From Patescibacteria group bacterium (GTDB lineage: Bacteria > Patescibacteriota > Patescibacteriia > 2-12-FULL-60-25), in NCBI GenBank assembly GCA_031082005.1, contig JAVHLR010000001.1:377251-441250 (forward strand): 64,000 nucleotides of DNA, given 5' to 3'. Below the pieces are notes generated by a model, which was not told the DNA's origin, searched no databases, and was given only the letters and a program-made list of their open reading frames with translations. The translations under genes and the position numbers were made by a program. This document shows positions 36,804 to 44,502 of the stretch, one piece after another (the first letter of the stretch is position 1; every line of letters begins with the position of its first letter).

Positions 36804-37688
36804 ATGCAAAAAATAACCTATCATTTATGGTTCGATAGGCAGGCGATTGAAGCCGCAGAGTTCTATGTCTCTGTTTTTAAGGGTTCCGCGATCAAAGATA
36901 AGTCACAACTGAAGAATACTCCATCAGGGACGGTCGATATCGTGACGGCCGAATTGATGGGGCAGGAATTTACGCTATTGAGCGCAGGCCCGCTGTTCAA
37001 ATTCAATCCTTCCATCTCATTCCTCGTTGCATGTAAGACGAAGAACGAGGTCGATGAGTTGTGGGCTAAGCTATCTCCTGGGGGCAAGGTCTTGATGGAA
37101 TTGGGGGAATATCCCTTCAGCGAGAGATACGCCTGGTTGGAGGACAGGTATGGTCTTTCTTGGCAGCTGATGTTCATGGGTGAGCGCGAGGTTACCCAAA
37201 ACATCATCCCTACACTCATGTTCGTGGGTGATATGTCCGGCAAAGCCGAGGAGGCGATCGGTCTGTATGCGACAATTTTTCACGATGCGGAGGTGGGTGA
37301 CATCCTGCGCTATGATCCCGGCGATGGGCCAGAAGTACCGGGAACGATCAAACACGCCAACTTTACCCTTGAAGGGCAGGCTTTCGCAGCCATGGATAGC
37401 GCCCGCATGCATGATTTTAAGTTCAATGAGGCCATCTCATTCATGGTCCATTGCGCGGATCAGGACGAGATCGATTACCATTGGGATAGGCTCTCGGCTG
37501 TTCCTGAATCAGAGCAGTGCGGTTGGCTCAAGGATAAGTATGGCGTCTCTTGGCAAATCGTGCCTGAAGTGTTGGATGTCATGATGCAGAGCAAGGATGA
37601 GAAGAAGATCGCTCGGGTGACCGAAGCCTTCCTGAAGATGAAGAAATTCGACTTGAAGGAACTTCAGAAGGCTTACGATGCTGACTGA
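36804..37688 (+). CDS. Two-domain VOC (PhnB-like glyoxalase fold) protein
   Basis: 294 residues made of two PhnB-type VOC domains in tandem. Each has a PTLxF/TYHLWFD start, an F-x-GSA or A-x-VGD loop and an end of the form LxDRYGLSWQ or LKDKYGVSWQIVP. Family members are often annotated as 3-demethylubiquinone methyltransferases, without evidence. Specific function unknown. The 243-bp AT-rich stretch before it holds no gene that I can see. It opens a patch of small genes that looks acquired. Confidence 0.85.
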   Translation: MQKITYHLWFDRQAIEAAEFYVSVFKGSAIKDKSQLKNTPSGTVDIVTAELMGQEFTLLSAGPLFKFNPSISFLVACKTKNEVDELWAKLSPGGKVLMELGEYPFSERYAWLEDRYGLSWQLMFMGEREVTQNIIPTLMFVGDMSGKAEEAIGLYATIFHDAEVGDILRYDPGDGPEVPGTIKHANFTLEGQAFAAMDSARMHDFKFNEAISFMVHCADQDEIDYHWDRLSAVPESEQCGWLKDKYGVSWQIVPEVLDVMMQSKDEKKIARVTEAFLKMKKFDLKELQKAYDAD

Positions 37689-37725
37689 GCAATTCTGACG
37701 AAAAATAATTCCTAACGAAAAATAT

Positions 37726-38166
37726 ATGCTTAGACTGAATGCTTATCTCAATTTTGACGGCAACGCCGAAGAGGCATTTGATTTCTACAAGACCGTATTC
37801 AAGGCAGAACCTTCGTCGATCGTCCGTTTCAAGGATATGCCGATGGAGGGCATCGACATTCCGGAAGAAGAAAAAGACAAGATCATGCACATCGGCTTAC
37901 CCATCAATGCCGACACTATGTTGATGGCGACCGACATCCTCAAATCACTCGGACAAAAATTGGTGGAAGGGAACAATGTGCACATCTCGCTCCATCCCGA
38001 CAGTAAAGAAGAAGCAGACAGGATTTTCTCCGCCTTGTCGGAAGGTGGTAAAGTCGGTATGCCGATAGCCGACCAAGCGTGGGGCGACTACTACGGACAT
38101 TTCACGGATAAGTTCGGAGTGAATTGGATGGTCAACTACAGCTATCCAAAGACCGAAAAAGCATAA
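37726..38166 (+). CDS. VOC family (PhnB-like) protein
   Basis: 146 residues, single PhnB-type domain: an LNFDGNAEEAFDFY start, VRFKDMP, a mid-domain MLMATD strand and DKFGVNWMVN at the end. Different sequence from the two-domain VOC gene 37 nt upstream, so not a recent duplicate. Possibly a small-molecule binding or resistance protein; substrate unknown. Confidence 0.85.
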   Translation: MLRLNAYLNFDGNAEEAFDFYKTVFKAEPSSIVRFKDMPMEGIDIPEEEKDKIMHIGLPINADTMLMATDILKSLGQKLVEGNNVHISLHPDSKEEADRIFSALSEGGKVGMPIADQAWGDYYGHFTDKFGVNWMVNYSYPKTEKA

Positions 38167-38178
38167 TTAAGACAACTT

Positions 38179-38208
38179 GATCTGATGAGAGGCTACTCTT
38201 TTCAGATC
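38179..38208. terminator. Hairpin between convergent genes
   Basis: GATCTGA and TCAGATC arms around a 16-nt loop, between stop codons of convergent genes. No long T-run; moderate support. Confidence 0.4.
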
Positions 38209-38681
38209 TGTGCCACTAAGACTACGTAGTTCTTGCAGTAATGTTTCGCGCACTTGGGGCAGGTGGTGTACCACATGTACATCTTCTTCATCTCCATGCC
38301 GGAAGCTTTCAATCCATCCTCGAAATCCTTGCCCCATTTGCCCGTGTCCTTGAAGTCGCCTTCATAGACCTTGCTGTAAAATTTGCCCGAGAGCTGGACA
38401 TTCTCCGCATCGGGTATGGCTTTATCTACGGCGAGCAGAAGATCCATGTTCCATTTGGAAGTGTGATCCGACAGACAAAGCCAATCCGGCACCTTAGCGC
38501 CAGCTTTTTCGATTTTCTTGTTCAGTTTCGTGATGACTGAACCGAAGTTTATCGGCATGTAGAACAAGGTGAACACCTTGTCCTTGATGAATGACTTATT
38601 CTGCCATTCGAAGGTTTTTCCGTCCCAAGGGGTCGGGTCAAACTTTGGGCAACAACCGGTTTCTGATTTTTCGTTAGACAT
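38202..38681 (-). CDS. Conserved protein of unknown function with CC and CPKC motifs
   Basis: 159 residues, soluble. The N-terminal CCPKFDPTPWDGK and the C-terminal TTCPKCAKHYCKNYVVLVAQ are striking. I associate this pattern with a small conserved family found in Bacteroidota and other free-living bacteria, sometimes loosely annotated as hydrolase. The Cys clusters at both ends could bind a metal. No catalytic residues recognised. Confidence 0.65.
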   Translation of the reverse strand: MSNEKSETGCCPKFDPTPWDGKTFEWQNKSFIKDKVFTLFYMPINFGSVITKLNKKIEKAGAKVPDWLCLSDHTSKWNMDLLLAVDKAIPDAENVQLSGKFYSKVYEGDFKDTGKWGKDFEDGLKASGMEMKKMYMWYTTCPKCAKHYCKNYVVLVAQI

Positions 38682-38698
38682 ATTTTTTTCTGAATTAT

Positions 38699-39178
38699 TT
38701 AATTTTTAAAGTTTTTGGATTCTGATTTGTGCTTCTTGTTTTTTAATCTTCCCGGCCAACACTTGGGGCACGGTCCGCCACCCGAATATTTGTGCCCTCG
38801 GCTGCAAGTTTTTGTTTTGGCTGCTTTGTTTTTGGTTGTGATCTCTTTTACCTTAAATGCAGTTATTTTCTTTAGCAAGCCAAAGGGAATCGGCTCATCC
38901 AACGGGAACTGAATCGCGCCTTCCGATGTCTTGTATGGCTTGAGCTCTTTCTTGAAGGCATTTATCACGGGCGGCGTAGGATATATGCCGATATGTTTCT
39001 TGAAAGCGGCGAAAAGTACTAGGTGCTGTCCATCCAAATCGAAAGCGGGCACTCCATAAGCGAAAGTCTCGGTCGCCTTGGGCGCTGCACTTTGTATCGT
39101 ACGTCTTATTTTTTCGAGTTTGAGCCGCGCTTCCTCCGGAGCCGCCTTGATATATTGGTCGATCGTTTTGAATGGCAT
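38699..39178 (-). CDS. DUF1801 (YdhG-like) protein with zinc-ribbon tail
   Basis: 159 residues. The N-terminal DUF1801 domain includes IDQYIKAAPEEARLKLEKIR, TFAYGVPAF and IGIYPTPP. The tail has CSRGHKYSGGG and CPKCWPG, a small Cys/His cluster. The frame is open to 39196, but the family starts at MPFKTIDQ (39178). It lies 4 nt after the DUF1697 gene, so both are probably in one transcript. Function of the family is unclear. Confidence 0.85.
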   Translation of the reverse strand: MPFKTIDQYIKAAPEEARLKLEKIRRTIQSAAPKATETFAYGVPAFDLDGQHLVLFAAFKKHIGIYPTPPVINAFKKELKPYKTSEGAIQFPLDEPIPFGLLKKITAFKVKEITTKNKAAKTKTCSRGHKYSGGGPCPKCWPGRLKNKKHKSESKNFKN

Positions 39179-39182
39179 ATTT

Positions 39183-39707
39183 TTATCTAGCCGCAAACCA
39201 TCGTGCCGTATTCACGTTGCGCACGGTCATGGATTGGTAGAGCGGATGCGCGATGAGCTTGTTCAGATGGCTTTTGTTGTAGTTCAGACGTTTGACGTTC
39301 CAGATCAGCGCGCCTTTCACGTACAGTATATCTATATAATCATGCTTGACGGGCAGTTCGTCGATCGTCTTTTTATTATCCGCCTTATCGAAGAGATAAG
39401 CTACGTCCGTCCTTTGTTTGTCGTCATTTTTCCAAGCGGCCGGGATTGCGTCAGCGATTTTGCGCATCTCTTTGTCGGTCTTCACGAGCGTCGGGATCAG
39501 GATACCGAACTCTTTTTTCAGTGCGTTCTCGACTTCGCTGCGCACCGTCTTCTGTGCTTTCTTCGCTTCGAAAACGATATTGCCGGAGTTGATATAGGTC
39601 GAGACGTCAAAATATCCCAACGTCTCAAACAGGGCTTTGAGCCTCTTCATCTCGATGCGTTTGGTTTTGCCGACATTGATGCCACGAAGGAGGGCGACGT
39701 ATCTCAT
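39183..39707 (-). CDS. DUF1697 family protein
   Basis: 174 residues beginning YVALLRGINVGKTKRI, the family hallmark, followed by INSGNIVFEA and a C-terminal alpha/beta part with the conserved IDILYVKG strand. Typical small soluble protein of unknown function, common in soil and clinical bacteria. Together with the DUF1801, VOC and CC-motif genes it forms a patch of accessory genes. Confidence 0.88.
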   Translation of the reverse strand: MRYVALLRGINVGKTKRIEMKRLKALFETLGYFDVSTYINSGNIVFEAKKAQKTVRSEVENALKKEFGILIPTLVKTDKEMRKIADAIPAAWKNDDKQRTDVAYLFDKADNKKTIDELPVKHDYIDILYVKGALIWNVKRLNYNKSHLNKLIAHPLYQSMTVRNVNTARWFAAR

Positions 39708-39792
39708 ATCTTAATGATTTTACCTAATTTGGCCGCTAAGAACAAAACCCTATGTCTGCGGTAGGTTGGAATGTGGGTCGTTCGTTTTGGGC

Positions 39793-39821
39793 TTGAAAAA
39801 AGGTTAAATCGGTTGTAGAGT
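39793..39821 (+). promoter_or_regulatory. Promoter of tRNA-Ser(TGA)
   Basis: TTGAAA, a 17-nt spacer and TAGAGT, placed 26 nt before the tRNA 5' end. Confidence 0.7.
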
Positions 39822-39847
39822 GTGGTCACTTGGGTGGTCTGGAATAT

Positions 39848-39971
<124 letters not shown>

Positions 39972-40016
39972 TGGATACTTGGAAATTCGGACAAAGTAAA
40001 CTACACTTTCCTCAAT

Positions 40017-40493
40017 ATGCGTCCGAAAAACATTTTAGTCTTAGTTGCTTTCATTCTCCTCTGCGAAGCCGCCGGAGCTATCGGTTCCATCTTCACGGCA
40101 TCAGCCATTCCAACCTGGTATGCGACGCTCGTGAGACCTTCCTTCGCTCCGCCCAACTGGCTCTTCGGTCCGGTCTGGACTACACTCTATGCCTTGATGG
40201 GCATTTCGCTCTATCTCGTCTGGTCTTCCGGCTGGAAGAGGCGAGAGGTGAAGATCGCGGTCAGCGTCTTTCTCGTGCATCTTGCTTTGAACGCCGCCTG
40301 GTCATGGATGTTCTTCGGCTTACGCAGTCCGATCACAGGACTAATCGGTATTATCGGCATCTGGGTTTTCATTGTTGCCCTTTTCTTTCTCTTCCGTCGC
40401 ATCAAACCGCTTGCCGCTTATCTCCTGATACCATATTTCCTCTGGGTCTCATTCGCTTCGGCAGTCAACTTTGAATTGTGGCGTCTGAATTGA
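40017..40493 (+). CDS. tspO: TspO/MBR (tryptophan-rich sensory) family protein
   Basis: 158 residues with five hydrophobic helices. Conserved features: the W-Y pair in PTWYATLVRPSFAPPNWLFGPVW, NAAWSWMFFGL, and ending FASAVNFELWRLN. TspO proteins bind porphyrins and sterols and act in stress responses. TACACT (40002-40007) is 9 nt before the ATG with no Shine-Dalgarno. Confidence 0.93.
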   Translation: MRPKNILVLVAFILLCEAAGAIGSIFTASAIPTWYATLVRPSFAPPNWLFGPVWTTLYALMGISLYLVWSSGWKRREVKIAVSVFLVHLALNAAWSWMFFGLRSPITGLIGIIGIWVFIVALFFLFRRIKPLAAYLLIPYFLWVSFASAVNFELWRLN

Positions 40494-40606
40494 AAAGTGC
40501 GATAGACACCCCCAAAAAGGACGCGCCAGGTTCGTGCTTGTGATTTTAGGACAGGTAAGCCGGAAAGCATGACAATTCCGCCTTTAACCTATACACTGGC
40601 CTTATT

Positions 40607-41848
40607 ATGAATCCCACCACCCCTATAGAACCCGGATTTTATGGTCTAGGCATTGCGCCGAAATTGCTCGAAATCCTGTGGAAACTCAAGTATAAGGCGC
40701 CTACGCCAATCCAACGTAAATCCATCCCGGTTGCCATCGAGGGCAAGGATATCGTCGGAATCGCCCAGACCGGAACAGGCAAAACCCTTGCTTTCGGCAT
40801 TCCGCTCATCCAACGTTTGGCCCAATTTAAGGGCCGCGGTCTGATTGTCCTGCCGACCCGTGAATTGGCGCTTCAGGCGGACGAGGTTATGCAGGTGATC
40901 GGCAAGCCGATCGGTCTGCGCACCGCCGTCCTCATCGGGGGCGCTTCGATGCACCAACAGATCCAAAATCTGGCCAAGAAGCCGCACGTCCTGGTGGTCA
41001 CACCGGGTCGTCTGATCGACCACTTGGAGCAGAGGACAGTCGATTTGCGCGATGTGAATATCCTCGTGCTGGATGAAGCCGATCGCATGCTCGACATGGG
41101 TTTTGCGCCGCAGATCAACAAGATACTGCGTTCGATGCCGCAAGAACGCCAGACTATGCTTTTCTCCGCGACCATGCCGCCGGAAATCTTCAAGATGGCG
41201 AGTACGTACATGAAATTGCCGGTCAGGATCGAGATTGCGCGCGCCGGTACGATGGCCGAAAAAATCTCGCAGGAACTTTTTGTCGTCGGGAAAGAGGATA
41301 AAGTCAGGTTGCTCGACAAGATCCTGGAGGAAAATCGCGGCTCGGTCTTGGTTTTTTCGCGTACCAAGCACGGTGCACGCAAGATCGCCCGCTCGATACG
41401 CAACATGGGACATACGTCAGCCGAAATCCACTCCGATCGGTCGTTGAGCCAGCGTCGCGACGCGCTCGATGGCTTCAAGTCCGGTAAGTATCGCGTCCTG
41501 GTCGCTACCGATATCGCCGCGCGCGGCATCGACGTCAAAGGCATCGAGCTCGTGGTGAACTACGATTTGCCGGACCAGGCCGAGGACTACGTGCACCGCA
41601 TCGGCCGCACCGCGCGTGCCGGCGAAGAGGGTAAAGCGATCTCATTCGCTATGCCGGATCAGCGCAAAGAGGTCGAAGCTATCCAGCGCCTGACGCGGTC
41701 ATATCTGCCGATCACGAAATTGCCCGTTCTTCCCGCAGCCCGCCCTATCTCGCCATTCGAACCTGAACGACGTTCTAGCGGCGGTCCACGTCGCCCATCG
41801 TCTGGGCGCCGTCCTTCAGGCGGAGGTTTCGGTCGTCGCAGGCGTTAA
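40607..41848 (+). CDS. DEAD-box ATP-dependent RNA helicase (RhlE-like)
   Basis: 413 residues. Unwinds RNA duplexes in ribosome assembly or mRNA turnover. Motifs in order: Q motif PTPIQRKSIP, I AQTGTGKT, Ia PTRELALQ, Ib TPGRLID, II DEADRMLDMGF, III SAT, IV/V VLVATDIAARGID, VI HRIGRTARAG. The C-terminal tail is Arg/Gly/Pro/Ser-rich and probably binds RNA. It is preceded by a TATACA -10-like element. Confidence 0.95.
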   Translation: MNPTTPIEPGFYGLGIAPKLLEILWKLKYKAPTPIQRKSIPVAIEGKDIVGIAQTGTGKTLAFGIPLIQRLAQFKGRGLIVLPTRELALQADEVMQVIGKPIGLRTAVLIGGASMHQQIQNLAKKPHVLVVTPGRLIDHLEQRTVDLRDVNILVLDEADRMLDMGFAPQINKILRSMPQERQTMLFSATMPPEIFKMASTYMKLPVRIEIARAGTMAEKISQELFVVGKEDKVRLLDKILEENRGSVLVFSRTKHGARKIARSIRNMGHTSAEIHSDRSLSQRRDALDGFKSGKYRVLVATDIAARGIDVKGIELVVNYDLPDQAEDYVHRIGRTARAGEEGKAISFAMPDQRKEVEAIQRLTRSYLPITKLPVLPAARPISPFEPERRSSGGPRRPSSGRRPSGGGFGRRRR

Positions 41849-41860
41849 TTAGGAGTCAGT

Positions 41861-42727
41861 ATGCAGCCTACAAAAACGATTTTTGCCGGGGACAAGAAAG
41901 TCGGAGGCTCGTTATTGACTCCCTTAGAGAGCAGGCTAGTCAGGTGGGCCGTGCCTAAAGTACCCGATTTCATACGGACCTATCATCTGACGCTCTGCAC
42001 CATACCGATAAGTTTTTTTATCGTTCTGTTCGGGTTTCTTGCCCGTTACGACGCTGCGTGGCTTTGGGGCATGTCGTTCATGATCTTTATGCAATGGGTC
42101 ACTGACGGGTTAGATGGAGCGGTCGGTCGTGCTCGTGAAGAGGGTTTCATCAAATGGGGCTACTACATGGATCACTTCCTGGACTATATCTTCCTTTGCT
42201 CGATCCTCATCGGATATATGCTCATGCTGCCGGATAATTTCAAGTATATCCATTTTTTCGTCCTGGCCGTCTTTGGTGCATTCATGGTGAATTCTTACCT
42301 TTCGTTCGCGGCCACGAATGAATTCCGCATCGCGCATCTCGGCATCGGGCCCACGGAAATCAGACTGGTTTTTATCATCATTAATACACTGCTCATCTTT
42401 TTTGGCCGTACCCACATGGTCGGTGCGCTCCCTTATGTTTTGGTGCTTTCTTCGCTCGGCCTTTGCTATCTCGTATTTAAGACATCTAAGCAGATTTGGG
42501 ATATCGACATGCAAGTACTGGCCGAAAAGTCTCGTTCGGTGCGTGAAGTAAAAAACGGAAAAATATGGGAAAATGGCATATCTACATCGTCCGTTGCGCG
42601 GACGGCAGCCTATACACCGGCATCGCGACAGACCTCGGGGCGCGTATCGCAAAACATAACTCCGGCACTGGCGCCAAATACACCCGCTCCCACAGACCGG
42701 TCTCGCTCGTCTGGACCGAGGCCATGA
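41861..42727 (+). CDS. CDP-alcohol phosphatidyltransferase family protein
   Basis: 288 residues, about six transmembrane helices. The active-site motif is DGLDGAVGR...G-x3-D-x3-D (about residues 85-112); the usual AR reads GR. It forms phospholipid head groups or inositol-type lipids from CDP-diacylglycerol. The start has AGGAG 9 nt upstream. The last about 54 codons (after 42565) run in a second frame through the GIY-YIG gene and are low-complexity Ser/Thr/Pro/Arg; either a genuine overlap or a sign that the original stop was lost. Confidence 0.85.
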   Translation: MQPTKTIFAGDKKVGGSLLTPLESRLVRWAVPKVPDFIRTYHLTLCTIPISFFIVLFGFLARYDAAWLWGMSFMIFMQWVTDGLDGAVGRAREEGFIKWGYYMDHFLDYIFLCSILIGYMLMLPDNFKYIHFFVLAVFGAFMVNSYLSFAATNEFRIAHLGIGPTEIRLVFIIINTLLIFFGRTHMVGALPYVLVLSSLGLCYLVFKTSKQIWDIDMQVLAEKSRSVREVKNGKIWENGISTSSVARTAAYTPASRQTSGRVSQNITPALAPNTPAPTDRSRSSGPRP

Positions 42728-42825
42728 GGTCAGAGAGCGCAGCGCGGCGCAAAGAGGCAGCGATCAAGAAGATGGATAAAACCGAAAAAGAAACATTCAT
42801 CAAAGGACCAAGGCATGAAATTTGA
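42565..42825 (+). CDS. GIY-YIG domain protein (UPF0213-like)
   Basis: 86 residues. Single GIY-YIG nuclease domain: HIYIVRCADGSLYTGIATDL holds the two Tyr-containing signature halves, then Arg in GARIAKHNSG and Glu in SESAARRKEAAIKKM. Small stand-alone members are of unknown biological role, possibly DNA repair. It overlaps the CDP-alcohol transferase by 163 nt and the next gene by 11 nt. Confidence 0.88.
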   Translation: MGKWHIYIVRCADGSLYTGIATDLGARIAKHNSGTGAKYTRSHRPVSLVWTEAMRSESAARRKEAAIKKMDKTEKETFIKGPRHEI

Positions 42826-44197
42826 ATTAGACGAACAATCGAAACGCGCTTTGGAGCTGATGGACGGCGAAATGCCGTTCGTCTTCATCACCGGCCGCGC
42901 CGGTACGGGCAAGAGCACGCTTTTGCGCCATTATCGCGACAACGCGCCGCGCACCGTCCCCGTGCTGGCACCGACAGGTGTCGCGGCTTTGAACGTCGAA
43001 GGTGAGACAATACACAAATTTTTCCGTTTCTCGCCCGACATCACCGCAAAGCACGCACGCCGTAAAGGCGCTGCAGCGCGCGACGGCATGTATGCTGCTA
43101 TAGACAGGATCATCATCGACGAAATCTCCATGGTCCGTGCCGACCTGATGGACTGTGTCGATGCTTTTTTGCGCGCCGCGCGCGAAGATGAACGCCCGTT
43201 CGGCGGCGTCCGTATCGTAGCCATCGGCGATCTTTTTCAGCTCCCGCCTGTGGTCACGCAGCATGATAAAGAGGCTTTTACGCATCTCTACACGACGCCG
43301 TATTTCTTTTCTTCCAACGTCGTCAGCGAACTGCTGGACTACGGACAAGTCGCTTTCCTTGAGCTCGAGAAAGTTCATCGGCAAAAGGATAAGAAATTCA
43401 TCGAATTCTTGAACGGCATCCGCGACCAGAGTATTACGTCCGAAGCGCTGGTCGAACTGAATCGTTGCGTCAAAACAGGTTCGTTACCCGAAGATGCGAT
43501 TGTCCTTACGCCGACGAATCGTGCGGCTGATGCGTTGAACGAACGCCGTCTGCTTTCGCTCTTGCCCAAAGCCAAAAAATTCAAAGGCCATGCCTCCGGA
43601 GATTTCGGCGATCGTGAAATGCCGACCGACTCCGAGTTGAGCCTGAAACGCGGCGCGCGTGTGATGTGTATGGTAAACGACCCGGCTGGGGCGTATGTGA
43701 ACGGCAGTTTGGGTTGGGTCTCGGGTTTTGAAGACGACGGCGTCAAAGTCGATCTGGATGATGGGGAGACAGTCCGCGTCGATATGCACACTTGGAATCT
43801 GTACCGCAACAAATACGACGAACGGCATGGCCGGATCGAAGCCGAGAAGATCGGCAGCTTCACCCAAATCCCGTTGCGTCTGGCCTGGGCCATCACCATC
43901 CACAAAAGCCAGGGCAAGACTTTTGATCAAGCTGTAATCGATCTTGATCGTGGCGCTTTCGCTGCTGGACAGGTCTATGTCGCCCTAAGCCGCTGTCGTT
44001 CGTTGTCCGGGCTTCGTCTCACCAAACCGGTCACGCCTGACCAAATCATGCTCGATAAAGACATTGTCAGTTTCATGGACCAGCTGAAAGGTAAGGGGAG
44101 CGGAAGACTAAGCTTATTCGGAACCGCCGAATCGCGTGGCAGAAGTGTTGCACCCGAAGAGTTCGCCGAACCCGTCTACATTGAAGACCCGAATTAG
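42815..44197 (+). CDS. Pif1-like superfamily 1 DNA helicase
   Basis: 460 residues. Walker A GRAGTGKST (about 27-35), then APTGVAALNV, Walker B IIDEISMV, GDLFQLPPV, TPTNRAADALN, and the C-terminal WAITIHKSQGKTF...VYVALSRCRSLSGL. This is the motif order of Pif1/RecD2-like 5'-3' helicases, used in replication through obstacles or recombination. The tail after about residue 430 is probably disordered. Start overlaps the preceding gene, so translational coupling is likely. Confidence 0.92.
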   Translation: MKFELDEQSKRALELMDGEMPFVFITGRAGTGKSTLLRHYRDNAPRTVPVLAPTGVAALNVEGETIHKFFRFSPDITAKHARRKGAAARDGMYAAIDRIIIDEISMVRADLMDCVDAFLRAAREDERPFGGVRIVAIGDLFQLPPVVTQHDKEAFTHLYTTPYFFSSNVVSELLDYGQVAFLELEKVHRQKDKKFIEFLNGIRDQSITSEALVELNRCVKTGSLPEDAIVLTPTNRAADALNERRLLSLLPKAKKFKGHASGDFGDREMPTDSELSLKRGARVMCMVNDPAGAYVNGSLGWVSGFEDDGVKVDLDDGETVRVDMHTWNLYRNKYDERHGRIEAEKIGSFTQIPLRLAWAITIHKSQGKTFDQAVIDLDRGAFAAGQVYVALSRCRSLSGLRLTKPVTPDQIMLDKDIVSFMDQLKGKGSGRLSLFGTAESRGRSVAPEEFAEPVYIEDPN

Positions 44198-44232
44198 CAC
44201 AGACTTTTTCTCGCCATCCCGCTCCACTTTCG

Positions 44233-44430
44233 TTATTCCCTCCTTTTTTGTCATTCCCGTCCCGGTGCTCTGACCGGGATAAATTCCGACGGGAATCCAG
44301 GCTACTGGATCCTGAATCGAGTTCAGGATGACGAGGCATTTGTCTTTGCGAGGAGTATATACAAAACCGTAGGGCGACGCGGCAACCTTTCCATAATGTA
44401 AGATTGCTTCGCTCCACTCGCAATGACGGA
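44233..44430. repeat. Composite dispersed repeat filling the gap after the helicase gene
   Basis: The 305-bp gap holds GTCATTCCCGTC...GACGGGAATCC, then the GGATCCTGAAT...TTCAGGATGACGAGG block, then GTCTTTGCGAGGAG...GGGCGACGCGGCAA...AAGATTGCTTCGCT...CTCGCAATGAC. The last two blocks are in opposite orientation to those at 35.6 kb. No gene seen. Confidence 0.75.
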
Positions 44431-44462
44431 TCATCTTTCTCTTCATAGGGAAAATAAATTGA

Positions 44463-44492
44463 AAACGCACCAGGCCGAGTGGCCTAGTGCGT
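44463..44492 (-). terminator. Terminator of the kinase-nucleotidylyltransferase gene
   Basis: A 12-bp stem (44465-44476 with 44481-44492) with loop GAGT. Read as minus-strand RNA the single irregular pair becomes U-G, and the stem is followed by TTTTC, so it belongs to the minus strand. Confidence 0.75.
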
Positions 44493-44502
44493 CTTGTGTA
44501 GT

